64,000 nt of DNA from Candidatus Nitrosopumilus sp. Its GTDB lineage: Archaea > Thermoproteota > Nitrososphaeria > Nitrososphaerales > Nitrosopumilaceae. The stretch lies in the NCBI GenBank assembly GCA_013215285.1, contig JABSRD010000006.1, positions 145,055 through 209,054 on the forward strand. The letters run 5' to 3'. Position 1 is the first letter of the stretch. Every line of letters begins with the position of its first letter. Below are positions 1 to 7,963 of this stretch, piece by piece. Made by a program: the position numbers and the translations under genes. Under the pieces are notes generated by a model that was not told the origin of the DNA, did no database searches, and worked only from the letters and a program-made list of their open reading frames with translations.

Positions 1-2
1 TT

Positions 3-1649
3 TTTGGATGTGCACCAGCCATTGATCCTCATAGAGATAAGAAGAGTTTTTGGTACAAAATTCTTGGAAATCAGGTTACTCCAAAAATTCTATTTGATTT
101 TATTTGTAATTATATTCCTCACACAAATGGTGTTGCAAATTATGCTCCATATGGATTAAGAAAATTAGAAGCTGGACTATTGCGAGATGGATTTAGCAGA
201 CAAGAGGTAGTAGTTGCTCACCCTGATCATATTGAACAATTCATTGGACCTGATACAGAAGTTATTGGGACATATGAAATGGATCCTCTTGGAATGGGTC
301 CAGTTACTATGACATTTACTTATGGCAGAAAACAAATTTCTTATGATGAATTTTACAATGCTGAACTACATCATAGAATTAAAGCTGCAAAACTAAAAAC
401 TGGAAGTAAAGCCAAAGTTATTTCAGGTGCATCTGGGACTTGGCAATACAATTATGATCCTGCAAAAATTGAGGAATTTGGAATTTATGCAATTTTAGAA
501 GGTGAACTTGGAGGAATTGCACCCGAAATTGATGGACATGCTGGACGATTTTTCAACTATTTGATTAATGGTGACTTTGATAATATGGATCCATTCAGAA
601 AACGAAGTGATTTCAAAGTTAACATTAAAGAATTTGAAAGAGATAGTAAAAAAATTCATGGGCGATTTGTTAATTTTTGGGATAGACCTGACATAGATGA
701 AATTCCAGATATTGTTGAACCAAGTATGCATGGAATGATTGAGGTGATGCGTGGATGTGGTAGAGGTTGTAAATTTTGTGATGTTACATTAAGATCATTG
801 AGATATTATCCGCCAGAGAAAGTTGTAAGAGAAATTGAAGTTAATATGAAAAAAGGTGGTGCAAAATCTGCATGGATTCATAGTGATGATATTTTTGTTT
901 ATGGAATGGATCCACGAACTGCAAAAGGAATGGAACCAAATAGAGAAGCACTTGAAGAATTGTTTACCGCAATTATGTCTACTGGTGTTGAACACACAAA
1001 TCCTACACATGGAACATTGGCAGGTGCAATAGCTGATGAAAAACTTCTTCCAAATCTCTCAAAAATCATAAAGGCTGGTCCTAGTAATTTGATTGGTGTT
1101 CAAGCTGGACTTGAGACTGGAAGTTTGAGATTAATTGGTAAATATGCTGATAGAAAACTTGCACCTTATGATCCATCTGAATGGCATTGGGTTGTTAAAG
1201 AAGGCGTAAAGGCAATGAATGAAAATTATTGGGTTCCAGCATTTACATTAATCATGGGTCTTGATAATGATGAAACTCCTGAAGATTCATGGGATACTAT
1301 TCGTTTACTTAGTGAATTAGAACATGAACAACCAGACTCAATGTTTACTGCTACTGCATTAACATTTGTTCCAATTGGATTGTTAGAACAATCTAAATTC
1401 TTTAACATTGGACAAGAAATGACTCCTGCACAATTAGGTGTATTATACAAAACATGGCAGCACAACTTCAAATATGCTATTCAAAAATTCATGACTAAGA
1501 CTGGTAACAAAGGTCCTCAAAGATATGCCTTTAATGCTCTTGCAAGAAGTCTTGGCGGTATTCCACTAGGTGCAATGGAAAAATATGCACGCAGGAAAAG
1601 TCCTGAACACGAAAGAGTTATTGAAATTATTAAAAACAAGTACTGGTAG
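3..1649 (+). CDS. B12-binding-type radical SAM protein, 5' truncated by window edge
   Basis: The reading frame is open from base 3, so the gene begins before the window and the TTG at 180 is not the start. The radical SAM cluster motif CxxxCxxC has its Cys codons at 756, 768 and 777, preceded by MRG. The part before it (PYGLRKLEAGLL, VVVAHPD, DPLGMGP) resembles the cobalamin-binding N-terminal half of B12-dependent radical SAM enzymes. The protein should bind a [4Fe-4S] cluster and SAM in the cytoplasm. The substrate cannot be read from the sequence. It ends 40 bases before S30e on the same strand. Confidence 0.85.
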   Translation, partial: FGCAPAIDPHRDKKSFWYKILGNQVTPKILFDFICNYIPHTNGVANYAPYGLRKLEAGLLRDGFSRQEVVVAHPDHIEQFIGPDTEVIGTYEMDPLGMGPVTMTFTYGRKQISYDEFYNAELHHRIKAAKLKTGSKAKVISGASGTWQYNYDPAKIEEFGIYAILEGELGGIAPEIDGHAGRFFNYLINGDFDNMDPFRKRSDFKVNIKEFERDSKKIHGRFVNFWDRPDIDEIPDIVEPSMHGMIEVMRGCGRGCKFCDVTLRSLRYYPPEKVVREIEVNMKKGGAKSAWIHSDDIFVYGMDPRTAKGMEPNREALEELFTAIMSTGVEHTNPTHGTLAGAIADEKLLPNLSKIIKAGPSNLIGVQAGLETGSLRLIGKYADRKLAPYDPSEWHWVVKEGVKAMNENYWVPAFTLIMGLDNDETPEDSWDTIRLLSELEHEQPDSMFTATALTFVPIGLLEQSKFFNIGQEMTPAQLGVLYKTWQHNFKYAIQKFMTKTGNKGPQRYAFNALARSLGGIPLGAMEKYARRKSPEHERVIEIIKNKYW

Positions 1650-1689
1650 TTATACAAATACATAAATTTACTAATTTGCAATAATTACC

Positions 1690-1872
1690 ATGGCAACACA
1701 CGGTTCACTTACCAAAGCAGGTAAAGTACGAGGACAAACTCCAAAAGTTGAAGGACGGAAAATTGTAGGTACTAGTTCTAGTGTTGCAAACAAAAGTAAG
1801 TTCAAAAAACGATTTGCTCTTGGAAGATATCCTGGACAGAATAAACCAGGACAACGAAGAAAGAGACGTTAG
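1690..1872 (+). CDS. rps30e: 30S ribosomal protein S30e
   Basis: This 60-residue basic protein has the S30e signature HGSLTKAGKVRGQTPKVE near the N terminus and a Lys/Arg-rich C terminus. S30e is a small-subunit ribosomal protein shared by archaea and eukaryotes. In eukaryotes it is made as a ubiquitin-like fusion, but here it stands alone, as is normal in archaea. An AT-rich stretch about 25 to 35 bases upstream (tacataaattt) may be the TATA box, which would give a short or absent leader. Accessory DNA begins directly downstream. Confidence 0.93.
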   Translation: MATHGSLTKAGKVRGQTPKVEGRKIVGTSSSVANKSKFKKRFALGRYPGQNKPGQRRKRR

Positions 1873-1897
1873 TCAAATTTAACCAAAATTTCTCATT

Positions 1898-2221
1898 TCA
1901 ATCATTTCTAAAACAGGTGCTGTTACCTCTGCGGTAGTTGTTATCGGTGTTACTTTGCGGTTGGTCAGATTCATCATTAAAATAATCATTTTGTTTGTTA
2001 AATGTATTTACAGCTAGTTGTTTTTCTTCTAAAAGAAATTTAGTATTTTGAAGTATTTGTTCTAACTGATCACGTCTTGGAATAATCACGTTATATTTTT
2101 CACCATATTTTAGTAATTGAATTGTACTACCTATCAAATGCTGTGATAGTATACCATTTATACGAATAATCCTATTCATATTCTTGTTAGTTTCTACAAT
2201 TTTCTCTAAAGAATCAATCAT
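1898..2221 (-). CDS. Hypothetical protein, third gene of RHH operon
   Basis: I recognise no family. The product is about 107 residues, mostly helical in the first 85 (DSLEKIVETNKNMNRIIR), with a polar Asn/Gln/Asp-rich tail. I chose the ATG at 2221, which overlaps the end of the upstream gene in an ATGATTGA arrangement. A GTG at 2233 is also open and would add four residues. It is translationally coupled to the 128-residue gene and, through it, to the RHH gene at 2770, so the three form one operon. It lies in an accessory insert between S30e and radA. Confidence 0.55.
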   Translation of the reverse strand: MIDSLEKIVETNKNMNRIIRINGILSQHLIGSTIQLLKYGEKYNVIIPRRDQLEQILQNTKFLLEEKQLAVNTFNKQNDYFNDESDQPQSNTDNNYRRGNSTCFRND

Positions 2222-2600
2222 GGCTAGTCTCACTCACATGTTTAAAATAACTATTAATCCATTTTAAACCCTCATCATTTTCACTATTTTTTAATTTTAT
2301 TCCATGCTCTTCTAATACTTTGTATATTTCACTAAATCTTTCACGATTCAAACAATGATAAACGTATAATGCTTCAATATCACCATTCATACTATCTAAT
2401 GATGAAAATAGACGATTACTTGTTATCTTAATCATTTCTAATAACGCTGTACTATCTTCTGTGGAATAGATAGGAGATTTTATTTTGTTTATAATTTTAA
2501 GATTTTTTGCCACAGACCTTCTACTTTGCTCAAAGTGTTCTTTAACATCTGAAGATAGAACTCTATCCCGTGTATCTCTGTAATATTTACCCATATCCAT
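2214..2600 (-). CDS. Hypothetical helical protein, second gene of RHH operon
   Basis: A 128-residue, charged, predominantly helical protein with no signal peptide or membrane segment. I do not recognise the family. Its ATG shares one base with the TAA of the RHH gene (TAATG junction at 2598-2602), and its stop overlaps the start of the next gene. That is strong evidence of coupled translation. With a small RHH DNA-binding protein in front, it could be a partner in a plasmid-type or toxin-antitoxin-like module, but no catalytic motif supports a named role. Confidence 0.6.
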   Translation of the reverse strand: MDMGKYYRDTRDRVLSSDVKEHFEQSRRSVAKNLKIINKIKSPIYSTEDSTALLEMIKITSNRLFSSLDSMNGDIEALYVYHCLNRERFSEIYKVLEEHGIKLKNSENDEGLKWINSYFKHVSETSHD

Positions 2601-2770
2601 TATTTTTTCTTCCTTTGTTTTTTAACCCATTCCTCTAGGGCTTCTTCTAATCCGTCTTGTATACTTCCTTTTTTAAATCCAAATTTATTAAATGTAATTT
2701 CTCTAAACTCTTTCTCTAATTTTTCATTTATTGTGGAATTGATTCTTATGTTTTTACTTTGTTTTTGCAT
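2600..2770 (-). CDS. Small ribbon-helix-helix (RHH) DNA-binding protein
   Basis: A 56-residue protein starting at the ATG at 2770. After a basic start comes a short beta strand (NIRINSTI), then two helices (NEKLEKEFREITFNKFG, and KKGSIQDGLEEALEEWVK) in the order of the CopG/Arc RHH fold. The pattern Y/FG.KKG.IQ.ALEEAL is common in archaeal plasmid and virus RHH proteins. It is the first gene of a three-gene operon and is divergent from a transposase 78 bases away. The gap holds paired ATATACGT-type inverted repeats that could be its operator. Confidence 0.75.
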   Translation of the reverse strand: MQKQSKNIRINSTINEKLEKEFREITFNKFGFKKGSIQDGLEEALEEWVKKQRKKK

Positions 2771-2799
2771 ATACTTGTTAATAATTTAGTTCTTTATAA

Positions 2800-2847
2800 A
2801 CATACACGTATATGTTTATATTATACATTTGTGTACATATACGTATA
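2800..2847. promoter_or_regulatory. Candidate RHH operator in the divergent gap
   Basis: The 77-base gap between the RHH gene and the transposase contains an imperfect palindrome, acatacacgtatatgt, at 2800-2815. A related site, acatatacgtata, lies at 2835-2847 and includes the perfect palindrome atacgtat at 2839-2846. Two spaced copies of a short palindrome between divergent genes fit an RHH-type operator controlling both directions. Binding is inferred. The same bases may also supply the TATA elements. Confidence 0.4.
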
Positions 2848-3978
2848 ATGGTAGAAAACAAAAGACAAGAGAAAGGCAAAGCAATAGCCCTAAAATCTGA
2901 CCTAATTAGATTGTCAGACTTCCATTATCATGTTCATTCACAGACTAGCAATAGAGATTATGAAGTTATCAAAGTAGCAGATAAATGGACTTGTAACTGT
3001 GCAGACTGCAAATTTAGGCACGTATGCTGTAAGCACATTCATGCAGTAGAGATTAGCATACACATGAGAATTGAGGCACGAGAAAAAACCAAAGTTACAT
3101 TATCACCAATTATTTCTACTAAAACAACTACAGAGTGTAATTTCTGTCATGGTACAAACATAACTAAAAATGGTATTAGACGTAATAAAATAGGTAACAT
3201 TCAAAGATTCTCATGTGTAGACTGTCATAGGACATTCTCAATTAATTTAGGATTTGAAAAGATGAAGTCAAGCCCAGAAGCTATTACTAACGCTCTACAG
3301 TTGTATTTTACGGGTGAATCTTTACGCAACGTTCAGAAATTCCTAAAACTACAAGGCGTTCAAGTATCTCACAAAACTATCTATCTGTGGATTGTAAAAT
3401 ATACTAAACTAATGAAGGCTCACCTAGATAAGATAACCCCACAAGTAGGGGATTCATGGCGAGCTGATGAGGTGTATGTTAAGATTCGAGGTGAGCTAAA
3501 GTATGTATTCTCTTTAATGGATTCTGAAACTAGATTTTGGATAGCCCAAGAGGTAGCAAACAGAAAAGAGGGACATGACGCCTCTAGTTTGTTTCGTGCT
3601 GGAAAAAAAATTACTGGAACAAAGCCTAAAGTGATAATCACGGATGGTCTTCATTCATACTCTGAAGCGTACAGAAAAGAGTTTTGGACTATACAAAGAG
3701 AGAATAGAACTATACACATTCGTAACGTACACCTTCAAGGTGACATGAACAATAACCAAATGGAAAGATTGAATGGAGAGTTTAGAGACAGGGAGAAAGT
3801 TATGAGGGGAATCAAAAAAGTTGACGGTGCAATTATTGACGGTTATCAGTTGTATCATAATTATGTACGACCTCACATGGCATTAGATGGCAAGACACCA
3901 GCTGACAAGTGCGGGATTATAATTGAGGGGAATAACAAATGGTTAACTTTGATTCAGAATGCGAGTAAAGAAATCTAA
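2848..3978 (+). CDS. IS6/IS240-like DDE transposase with N-terminal SWIM zinc finger
   Basis: About 376 residues from the ATG at 2848; an upstream ATG at 2812 would add 12 unlikely residues inside the promoter gap. Domains in order: a SWIM-type zinc finger (CNCADC then CCKHIH), a zinc ribbon (CNFCHG then CVDCHRTF), a helix-turn-helix (SLRNVQKFLKLQGVQVSHKTIY), and the DDE catalytic core with Asp in ADEVY, Asp in ITDG and Glu in MERLNGEFRDREK. The family mobilises DNA by replicative or cut-and-paste transposition. A relative without the SWIM and first ribbon half lies at 62341. I could not define terminal inverted repeats with confidence. Confidence 0.88.
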   Translation: MVENKRQEKGKAIALKSDLIRLSDFHYHVHSQTSNRDYEVIKVADKWTCNCADCKFRHVCCKHIHAVEISIHMRIEAREKTKVTLSPIISTKTTTECNFCHGTNITKNGIRRNKIGNIQRFSCVDCHRTFSINLGFEKMKSSPEAITNALQLYFTGESLRNVQKFLKLQGVQVSHKTIYLWIVKYTKLMKAHLDKITPQVGDSWRADEVYVKIRGELKYVFSLMDSETRFWIAQEVANRKEGHDASSLFRAGKKITGTKPKVIITDGLHSYSEAYRKEFWTIQRENRTIHIRNVHLQGDMNNNQMERLNGEFRDREKVMRGIKKVDGAIIDGYQLYHNYVRPHMALDGKTPADKCGIIIEGNNKWLTLIQNASKEI

Positions 3979-4292
3979 CGAGTTAAATGATTTTCAACAT
4001 TGTTTAACAATTTTTCAACATTGTTTAACAATTTTTCAACATCTAATTCTTTTACTAATTGAATGCCGAAATCAGTCAAGGTATAAGCAAAATAATTTTT
4101 ACCTATATCTGTAATCTGTGCTTTTGATGTAACGTAATTCGAAGTTTTGAGTTTGTTTAGTCTATTTACTAATGAAGTATCTGAGACATTTAGTTTTAAT
4201 TTTAAATCACCATATCTTAAACCATTTTTTGATTTGTTTAATAGATTTAGAGTTTCTAAAATAATATGATCTAGATAATCGCTCTTTTCCAC
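3975..4292 (-). CDS. Winged-helix transcriptional regulator
   Basis: A 105-residue protein with a winged-helix pattern: helices at about 6-20 and 26-35, a recognition helix at about 38-52 (DTSLVNRLNKLKTSNY), then a wing and TDFGIQLVKEL. The C terminus carries a duplicated seven-residue unit (EKLLNNV twice), which corresponds to a direct repeat in the DNA at about 3990-4040. It is tail to tail with the transposase, and the two stop codons interlock over four bases. The target is unknown. Location suggests it belongs to the same accessory insert. Confidence 0.65.
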   Translation of the reverse strand: MEKSDYLDHIILETLNLLNKSKNGLRYGDLKLKLNVSDTSLVNRLNKLKTSNYVTSKAQITDIGKNYFAYTLTDFGIQLVKELDVEKLLNNVEKLLNNVENHLTR

Positions 4293-4382
4293 TACTATTA
4301 GTAACTTACCACGCTTTTTATTATTTGCTAATCCTTTTTAATAAAAGATAACTCTTAAAAAGAAGTACACTACACGCTAGGC

Positions 4383-4502
4383 ATGACAAAAAAATATGTC
4401 TACGTAGATTGTCACAAGGTAGCAGACGGAACCACGTCTTGTACAAGAGTGCTAAAAGCACCAGCTGCCAAAGATAGTGCTAAATTCACTAAAAGAGAAT
4501 AA
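4383..4502 (+). CDS. Small hypothetical protein (39 aa)
   Basis: A 39-residue basic ORF starting at ATG 4383 with two Cys and a Lys-rich end (MTKKYVYVDCHKVADG). An AT-rich region 30 to 40 bases upstream could be a promoter. I do not recognise a family. The case for coding is moderate: sensible codon use and a clean start and stop, but the length is close to what chance allows. Confidence 0.4.
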   Translation: MTKKYVYVDCHKVADGTTSCTRVLKAPAAKDSAKFTKRE

Positions 4503-4582
4503 AACGACTAGGAGTTATTTGCCCGCAAAACAAATAATCCGATTCCCTTTTTTTAGAGCATAATGATCTAAAAGTCTTTTCA

Positions 4583-4717
4583 TTATTGCAACTGCTTCTT
4601 CACACAAAACTCAAACCCATGACTACGATTGAAAAACTCACCCGCCTCTATCTTTTCATCCAGTAACTCCAAAACTTCAGAGCCTACAGATATTGTAATC
4701 CTCTCACGCTTTGTCAT
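4583..4717 (-). CDS. Small RHH-type protein (44 aa)
   Basis: The product starts MTKRERITISVGSEVLELL and continues with DEKIEAGEFFNRSHGFEFCV. That is the strand-helix-turn-helix order of RHH regulators, and the NRSHGFEF turn is common in archaeal members. The reading frame closes soon after. A neighbouring frame stays open past the stop (EEAVAIMKRLL), so a longer ancestral protein with a frameshift near 4595 is possible. It is divergent from the exported protein at 4772, 54 bases away, and could regulate it. Confidence 0.55.
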   Translation of the reverse strand: MTKRERITISVGSEVLELLDEKIEAGEFFNRSHGFEFCVKKQLQ

Positions 4718-4771
4718 AACTATAATACAGTTTTATGTAAATTTAAATAGGAATATGATAACTGTATACAA

Positions 4772-5110
4772 ATGAATACTTTAATGGTATTATTGGTGGT
4801 TTTAGGCACAATAGGAATACTAACATCTTTTGTTTATGCCGAAGATGAAAACAATCTATTAGATAAGATCATACAATTAGAAAACCAAATAGAATCAAAA
4901 GATGCAATAATCTTTGAACAAATCAAGGTAATTTCTGAGCTTGCCAAAAACTACAAGCCCGTCTATGAATCTTTCTCATTAGAAAAATTCCCAGACACAG
5001 ATGGATTCAATCCAGCATGGCTAGAAGGCGAAAGAGAAAAGATTCTCAAAACCTGTCTAGAATCATCTAAAATGGGTTTTGAAAACAATTATTGCAAGTA
5101 TGTGCAATAG
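4772..5110 (+). CDS. Exported hypothetical protein with coiled coil
   Basis: 112 residues. Residues 1-23 form a signal peptide with a hydrophobic core (MVLLVVLGTIGILTSFVYA) and a likely cleavage after VYA. Residues about 25-50 (ENNLLDKIIQLENQIESKDAII) look like a short coiled coil. Two Cys near the C terminus (TCLESS, YCKY) could form a disulfide outside the membrane. The protein is probably anchored to or released at the cell surface. No family is recognised. A TATA-like stretch (atttaaata) lies about 30 bases upstream. Confidence 0.65.
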   Translation: MNTLMVLLVVLGTIGILTSFVYAEDENNLLDKIIQLENQIESKDAIIFEQIKVISELAKNYKPVYESFSLEKFPDTDGFNPAWLEGEREKILKTCLESSKMGFENNYCKYVQ

Positions 5111-5198
5111 TTAATTTCTTTCTTTTTTTGTGCCTACCAACCGAAAGGTAACAGGTTCAATAACCCCCTAGGAGGTAACAGCACCCTAAAACAATAAC

Positions 5199-5230
5199 CT
5201 TATAAAGTACTGGTACCGTACTATACGGTA
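5199..5230 (+). promoter_or_regulatory. radA TATA box and start-proximal dyad
   Basis: A TATA box (cttataaag, about 5199-5206) lies 24 to 31 bases before the radA ATG, which implies a nearly leaderless transcript. Between it and the start codon is a perfect inverted repeat, taccgta-cta-tacggta, at 5214-5230, overlapping the A of the ATG. A repressor bound there would cover the transcription start. The TATA call follows archaeal spacing rules. The operator call is inference. Confidence 0.55.
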
Positions 5231-6465
5231 TGGTAGAAGATTTAAGATTAGATAGTTTAGAGGGCGTAGGTCCTGTAACTACAAGAAAATTATCCGATGC
5301 AGGTATCCACAACGTCATGGATCTCATCGTTAGAGGTCCAGTTGAAATTGCAGATATAACTGGAATGGAAAAAGATACCGCAGAAAAAATTGTCGATAAA
5401 GCCAGACAACATTTAGTGGAAGGTGGATTACTTTCAAAAGACTTTGTTAGTGCAACTGAAATTTACAAACGACGACAAAGTATTGGTAAAATTACAACTG
5501 GTACAAACTGTCTTGATACACTATTTGATGGTGGTATTGAAACTCAGGCATTAACAGAAGTTTATGGAGAATTTGGTTGTGGTAAAACACAATTTGCTCA
5601 TACAATGTCTGTAATGGTTCAAAAAACCAAAGAAGAAGGTGGTCTTGAAGGCACTGTATTGTACATTGATACTGAAAATACTTTCAGACCTGAGAGAATT
5701 GTAACTATTGCTAAAGCTCATGGAATGGATCCAGACAAAGTTCTAGATAATATCATTGTAGCTCGTGCATATAATAGCGCACATCAGACATTGATTCTAG
5801 AAGAATCTGGTGCAATAATTAAGGAAAACAATGTGAAATTATTAATTGTAGATTCTGCTGTTGGTTTATTCCGTGCTGAATATCTTGGACGAGGTACATT
5901 AGCTGCCAGACAACAAAAACTAAATCATTTTGTTCATTTGTTAGTAAGGATTGCAGAAACCTATGACTGTGCTGCACTTGCAACTAACCAAGTCATGGCA
6001 TCACCTGATGTGTTCTTTGGAGATCCAACACGTCCAGTTGGTGGAAATGTAGTTGCACATACAAGTACATACAGAATATACTTTAAGAAATCAGGCAAAA
6101 AACGAATTGCTAGAATGGTAGATAGTCCTCACCATCCTGAAGAGGAAGTAATCTTTGCTCTAGGTGAAGCAGGTGTTATTGATCCTGAAGAAGCAGAGAA
6201 AAAGACAAAAAAGTATACCAAAAAAGTAAAAGAGCCAGAAGTTGAAACTATTACGGAAACACCAAAAGTTGAAACTATTACGGAAACACCAAAAGTTGAA
6301 ACTATTACGGAAACACCAAAAGTTGAAACTATTACGGAAACACCAAAAGTTGAAACTATTACGGAAACACCCGAAACTAAATCTACTGCAAAAACCTCTA
6401 AATCAAAAACTGTAAAATCTACAGTAGATGCTGAATCTAATGATTCAGAACCAATAGAAGAGTAA
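5230..6465 (+). CDS. radA: DNA repair and recombination protein RadA
   Basis: Archaeal Rad51/RecA-family recombinase, which forms filaments on single-stranded DNA and catalyses strand exchange. An N-terminal helix-hairpin-helix domain (1-65) carries SLEGVGPVTTRKL. The ATPase core has Walker A GEFGCGKT at 113-120 and Walker B LLIVDSAV at about 204-211, with ATNQV in the L2 region. The core ends near 320, where most RadA proteins stop. Here 90 further residues follow: a Lys/Glu linker, five copies of VETITETPK, then a Ser/Thr/Lys-rich tail ending in acidic residues. The tail is probably disordered and its role is unknown. Confidence 0.96.
   Translation: MVEDLRLDSLEGVGPVTTRKLSDAGIHNVMDLIVRGPVEIADITGMEKDTAEKIVDKARQHLVEGGLLSKDFVSATEIYKRRQSIGKITTGTNCLDTLFDGGIETQALTEVYGEFGCGKTQFAHTMSVMVQKTKEEGGLEGTVLYIDTENTFRPERIVTIAKAHGMDPDKVLDNIIVARAYNSAHQTLILEESGAIIKENNVKLLIVDSAVGLFRAEYLGRGTLAARQQKLNHFVHLLVRIAETYDCAALATNQVMASPDVFFGDPTRPVGGNVVAHTSTYRIYFKKSGKKRIARMVDSPHHPEEEVIFALGEAGVIDPEEAEKKTKKYTKKVKEPEVETITETPKVETITETPKVETITETPKVETITETPKVETITETPETKSTAKTSKSKTVKSTVDAESNDSEPIEE
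6241..6375 (+). repeat. Five tandem 27-bp repeats inside radA
   Basis: The unit gttgaaactattacggaaac plus accaaaa (27 bp) repeats head to tail from 6241, 6268, 6295, 6322 and 6349. The first four units are identical and the last diverges at its end. It encodes the nonapeptide VETITETPK. Identity at the DNA level points to recent slippage or unequal exchange, so copy number probably varies between strains. Confidence 0.95.
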
Positions 6466-6559
6466 TTCTTCTCTTTTCTCTTATCTTTTAATTTTAAATT
6501 TATTTTATTTTCAATACTATTGATTAAATTATAATATCATTTGAGATTATTACTATATC

Positions 6560-7621
6560 ATGACAGATCTTTACCGTTTACTTCCAGAAGAGATGGAACA
6601 ATTAGTAATTGATATGGGTTATCCTAGATATAGAGCAGACCAAATTTTACTTCCACTATATTATCAATTTCCAAAAAACTTTGAAGATATCCCACAACTT
6701 CCAAAACAACTGCGAGAAGACCTAATTGAAGCAGGATATACAATAGGTTCTGCAAAAGAGACTCATCGCATAGTAAGTGAGGATGGGGATACAACAAAAC
6801 TACTCTTACAACTGTCAGAAACATCTGTTGAGACGGTATTAATGCAATATTCTTCATCAAAAATAGGTGGACATCCAAGATCAACCATTTGTGTATCCAC
6901 TCAAATTGGATGTGCAATGGGTTGTGTATTTTGTGCAACAGGACAAATGGGATTTGAAACAAATCTTGCAGCTGAAGATATAGTGTCTCAAGTAATTCAT
7001 TTTGCAGAAATTTTACAACAGAGGGGAGAACATGTAACAAACTTAGTTTTTATGGGAATGGGAGAACCTATGGCAAATTACGATGAGATGATCCGTGCTG
7101 TAAAAATTTTAACTCATGATAGAGGTTTTGGACTTGGACAACGTCACATCACAATTTCTACAATTGGCATTACATCTGGAATAGACAAACTAGCTGAAGA
7201 AAATCTACAGATAGGTCTTGCAATATCTCTTCATGCTCCAAATAATGAGTTAAGGAAAAAATTAGTTCCTACTGCAGGACCTAATTCCGTTGAAGATATT
7301 ATTGATGCAGGTAGACGATACTTTGAAAAAACTGGACGTCGTGTGACCTTTGAATACGCACTCATGGCAGGAGTTAATGATTCTCCTGAAATTGCAAAAG
7401 AATTAGCTTCACTTTTAGAAGGTAATGGTTCACATGTGAATTTAATTCCAATTAATCCAACTGCTGGAAATTTTAAGCGACCAACACAAGAAAGTATAAT
7501 TAAATTTGAACAAATTTTATCTGATGCTGGTGTGAATTGTACTGTTCGTGTTGAGAAAGGTACTGAGATTTCAGCTGCATGTGGCCAACTCCGAACTGAC
7601 ATTGTAAATTCCTCAAAATAG
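6560..7621 (+). CDS. rlmN: 23S rRNA (adenine2503-C2)-methyltransferase RlmN family
   Basis: 353 residues, the usual RlmN length. The radical SAM motif CAMGCVFC places the cluster cysteines at 118, 122 and 125, followed by ATGQMGF. The family-specific GMGEPMANYD loop follows at about 160. A C-terminal Cys in SAACGQL corresponds to the mechanistic cysteine that carries the methyl-enzyme intermediate. In bacteria the enzyme also methylates tRNA. Archaeal members are less studied, so the exact rRNA target here is inferred from the family. It lies in a run of translation and transcription genes. Confidence 0.93.
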   Translation: MTDLYRLLPEEMEQLVIDMGYPRYRADQILLPLYYQFPKNFEDIPQLPKQLREDLIEAGYTIGSAKETHRIVSEDGDTTKLLLQLSETSVETVLMQYSSSKIGGHPRSTICVSTQIGCAMGCVFCATGQMGFETNLAAEDIVSQVIHFAEILQQRGEHVTNLVFMGMGEPMANYDEMIRAVKILTHDRGFGLGQRHITISTIGITSGIDKLAEENLQIGLAISLHAPNNELRKKLVPTAGPNSVEDIIDAGRRYFEKTGRRVTFEYALMAGVNDSPEIAKELASLLEGNGSHVNLIPINPTAGNFKRPTQESIIKFEQILSDAGVNCTVRVEKGTEISAACGQLRTDIVNSSK

Positions 7622-7661
7622 TTCTAAGTGTTAAAATAGGGCTTTCAGAAGTTTCACACTC

Positions 7662-7961
7662 ATGGCAACTAAGAAAACCTCTGGTCGTTCACATGGATTT
7701 AAGCATAAATCTAGATCAGTTATGACAAAAAAGGCACCAAGAGGAGTCTCATTTTTGTTACGTGAATATCATGAAGGTCAACAAGCACTTGTCATTATTG
7801 ATCCAAGACAGCACAAAGGATTACCACATAGACGATACCACGGCAAAGTGGGTGTTGTCACAAACGTTGGTAGACGTGCAATAACACTTGATGTGAAATT
7901 AGGAAATAAAACAAAAACCTTAATCACTAGATTAGATCATATCAAACCATTCGGTGTATAA
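7662..7961 (+). CDS. rpl21e: 50S ribosomal protein L21e
   Basis: A 99-residue basic protein with the L21e motifs SHGFKHKSRS, DPRQHKGLPHRRYHG and the SH3-like KVGVVTNVGRRA. It is a large-subunit protein of archaea and eukaryotes. It is the first gene of the block L21e, rpoF, DUF655, ksgA, hemK, an order widely conserved in archaea. The next gene starts 3 bases after its stop. Confidence 0.96.
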   Translation: MATKKTSGRSHGFKHKSRSVMTKKAPRGVSFLLREYHEGQQALVIIDPRQHKGLPHRRYHGKVGVVTNVGRRAITLDVKLGNKTKTLITRLDHIKPFGV

Positions 7962-7963
7962 TC

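Noticed and set aside
495..1471. Minus-strand ORFs inside the radical SAM gene
   Set aside because: They follow the antisense frames of a strong gene and show no family or start signal.
3990..4040. Direct repeat after the transposase as its terminal repeat
   Set aside because: It falls inside the C-terminal codons of the winged-helix gene (EKLLNNV twice) and has no matching copy at the other end of the transposase.
5130..5180. tRNA remnant upstream of radA
   Set aside because: Only a T-arm-like ggttcaa is present; no acceptor or anticodon stem can be built.
6241..6375. CRISPR-like array in radA
   Set aside because: The repeats are directly adjacent with no spacers, keep the reading frame and encode a nonapeptide. 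They are coding tandem repeats.
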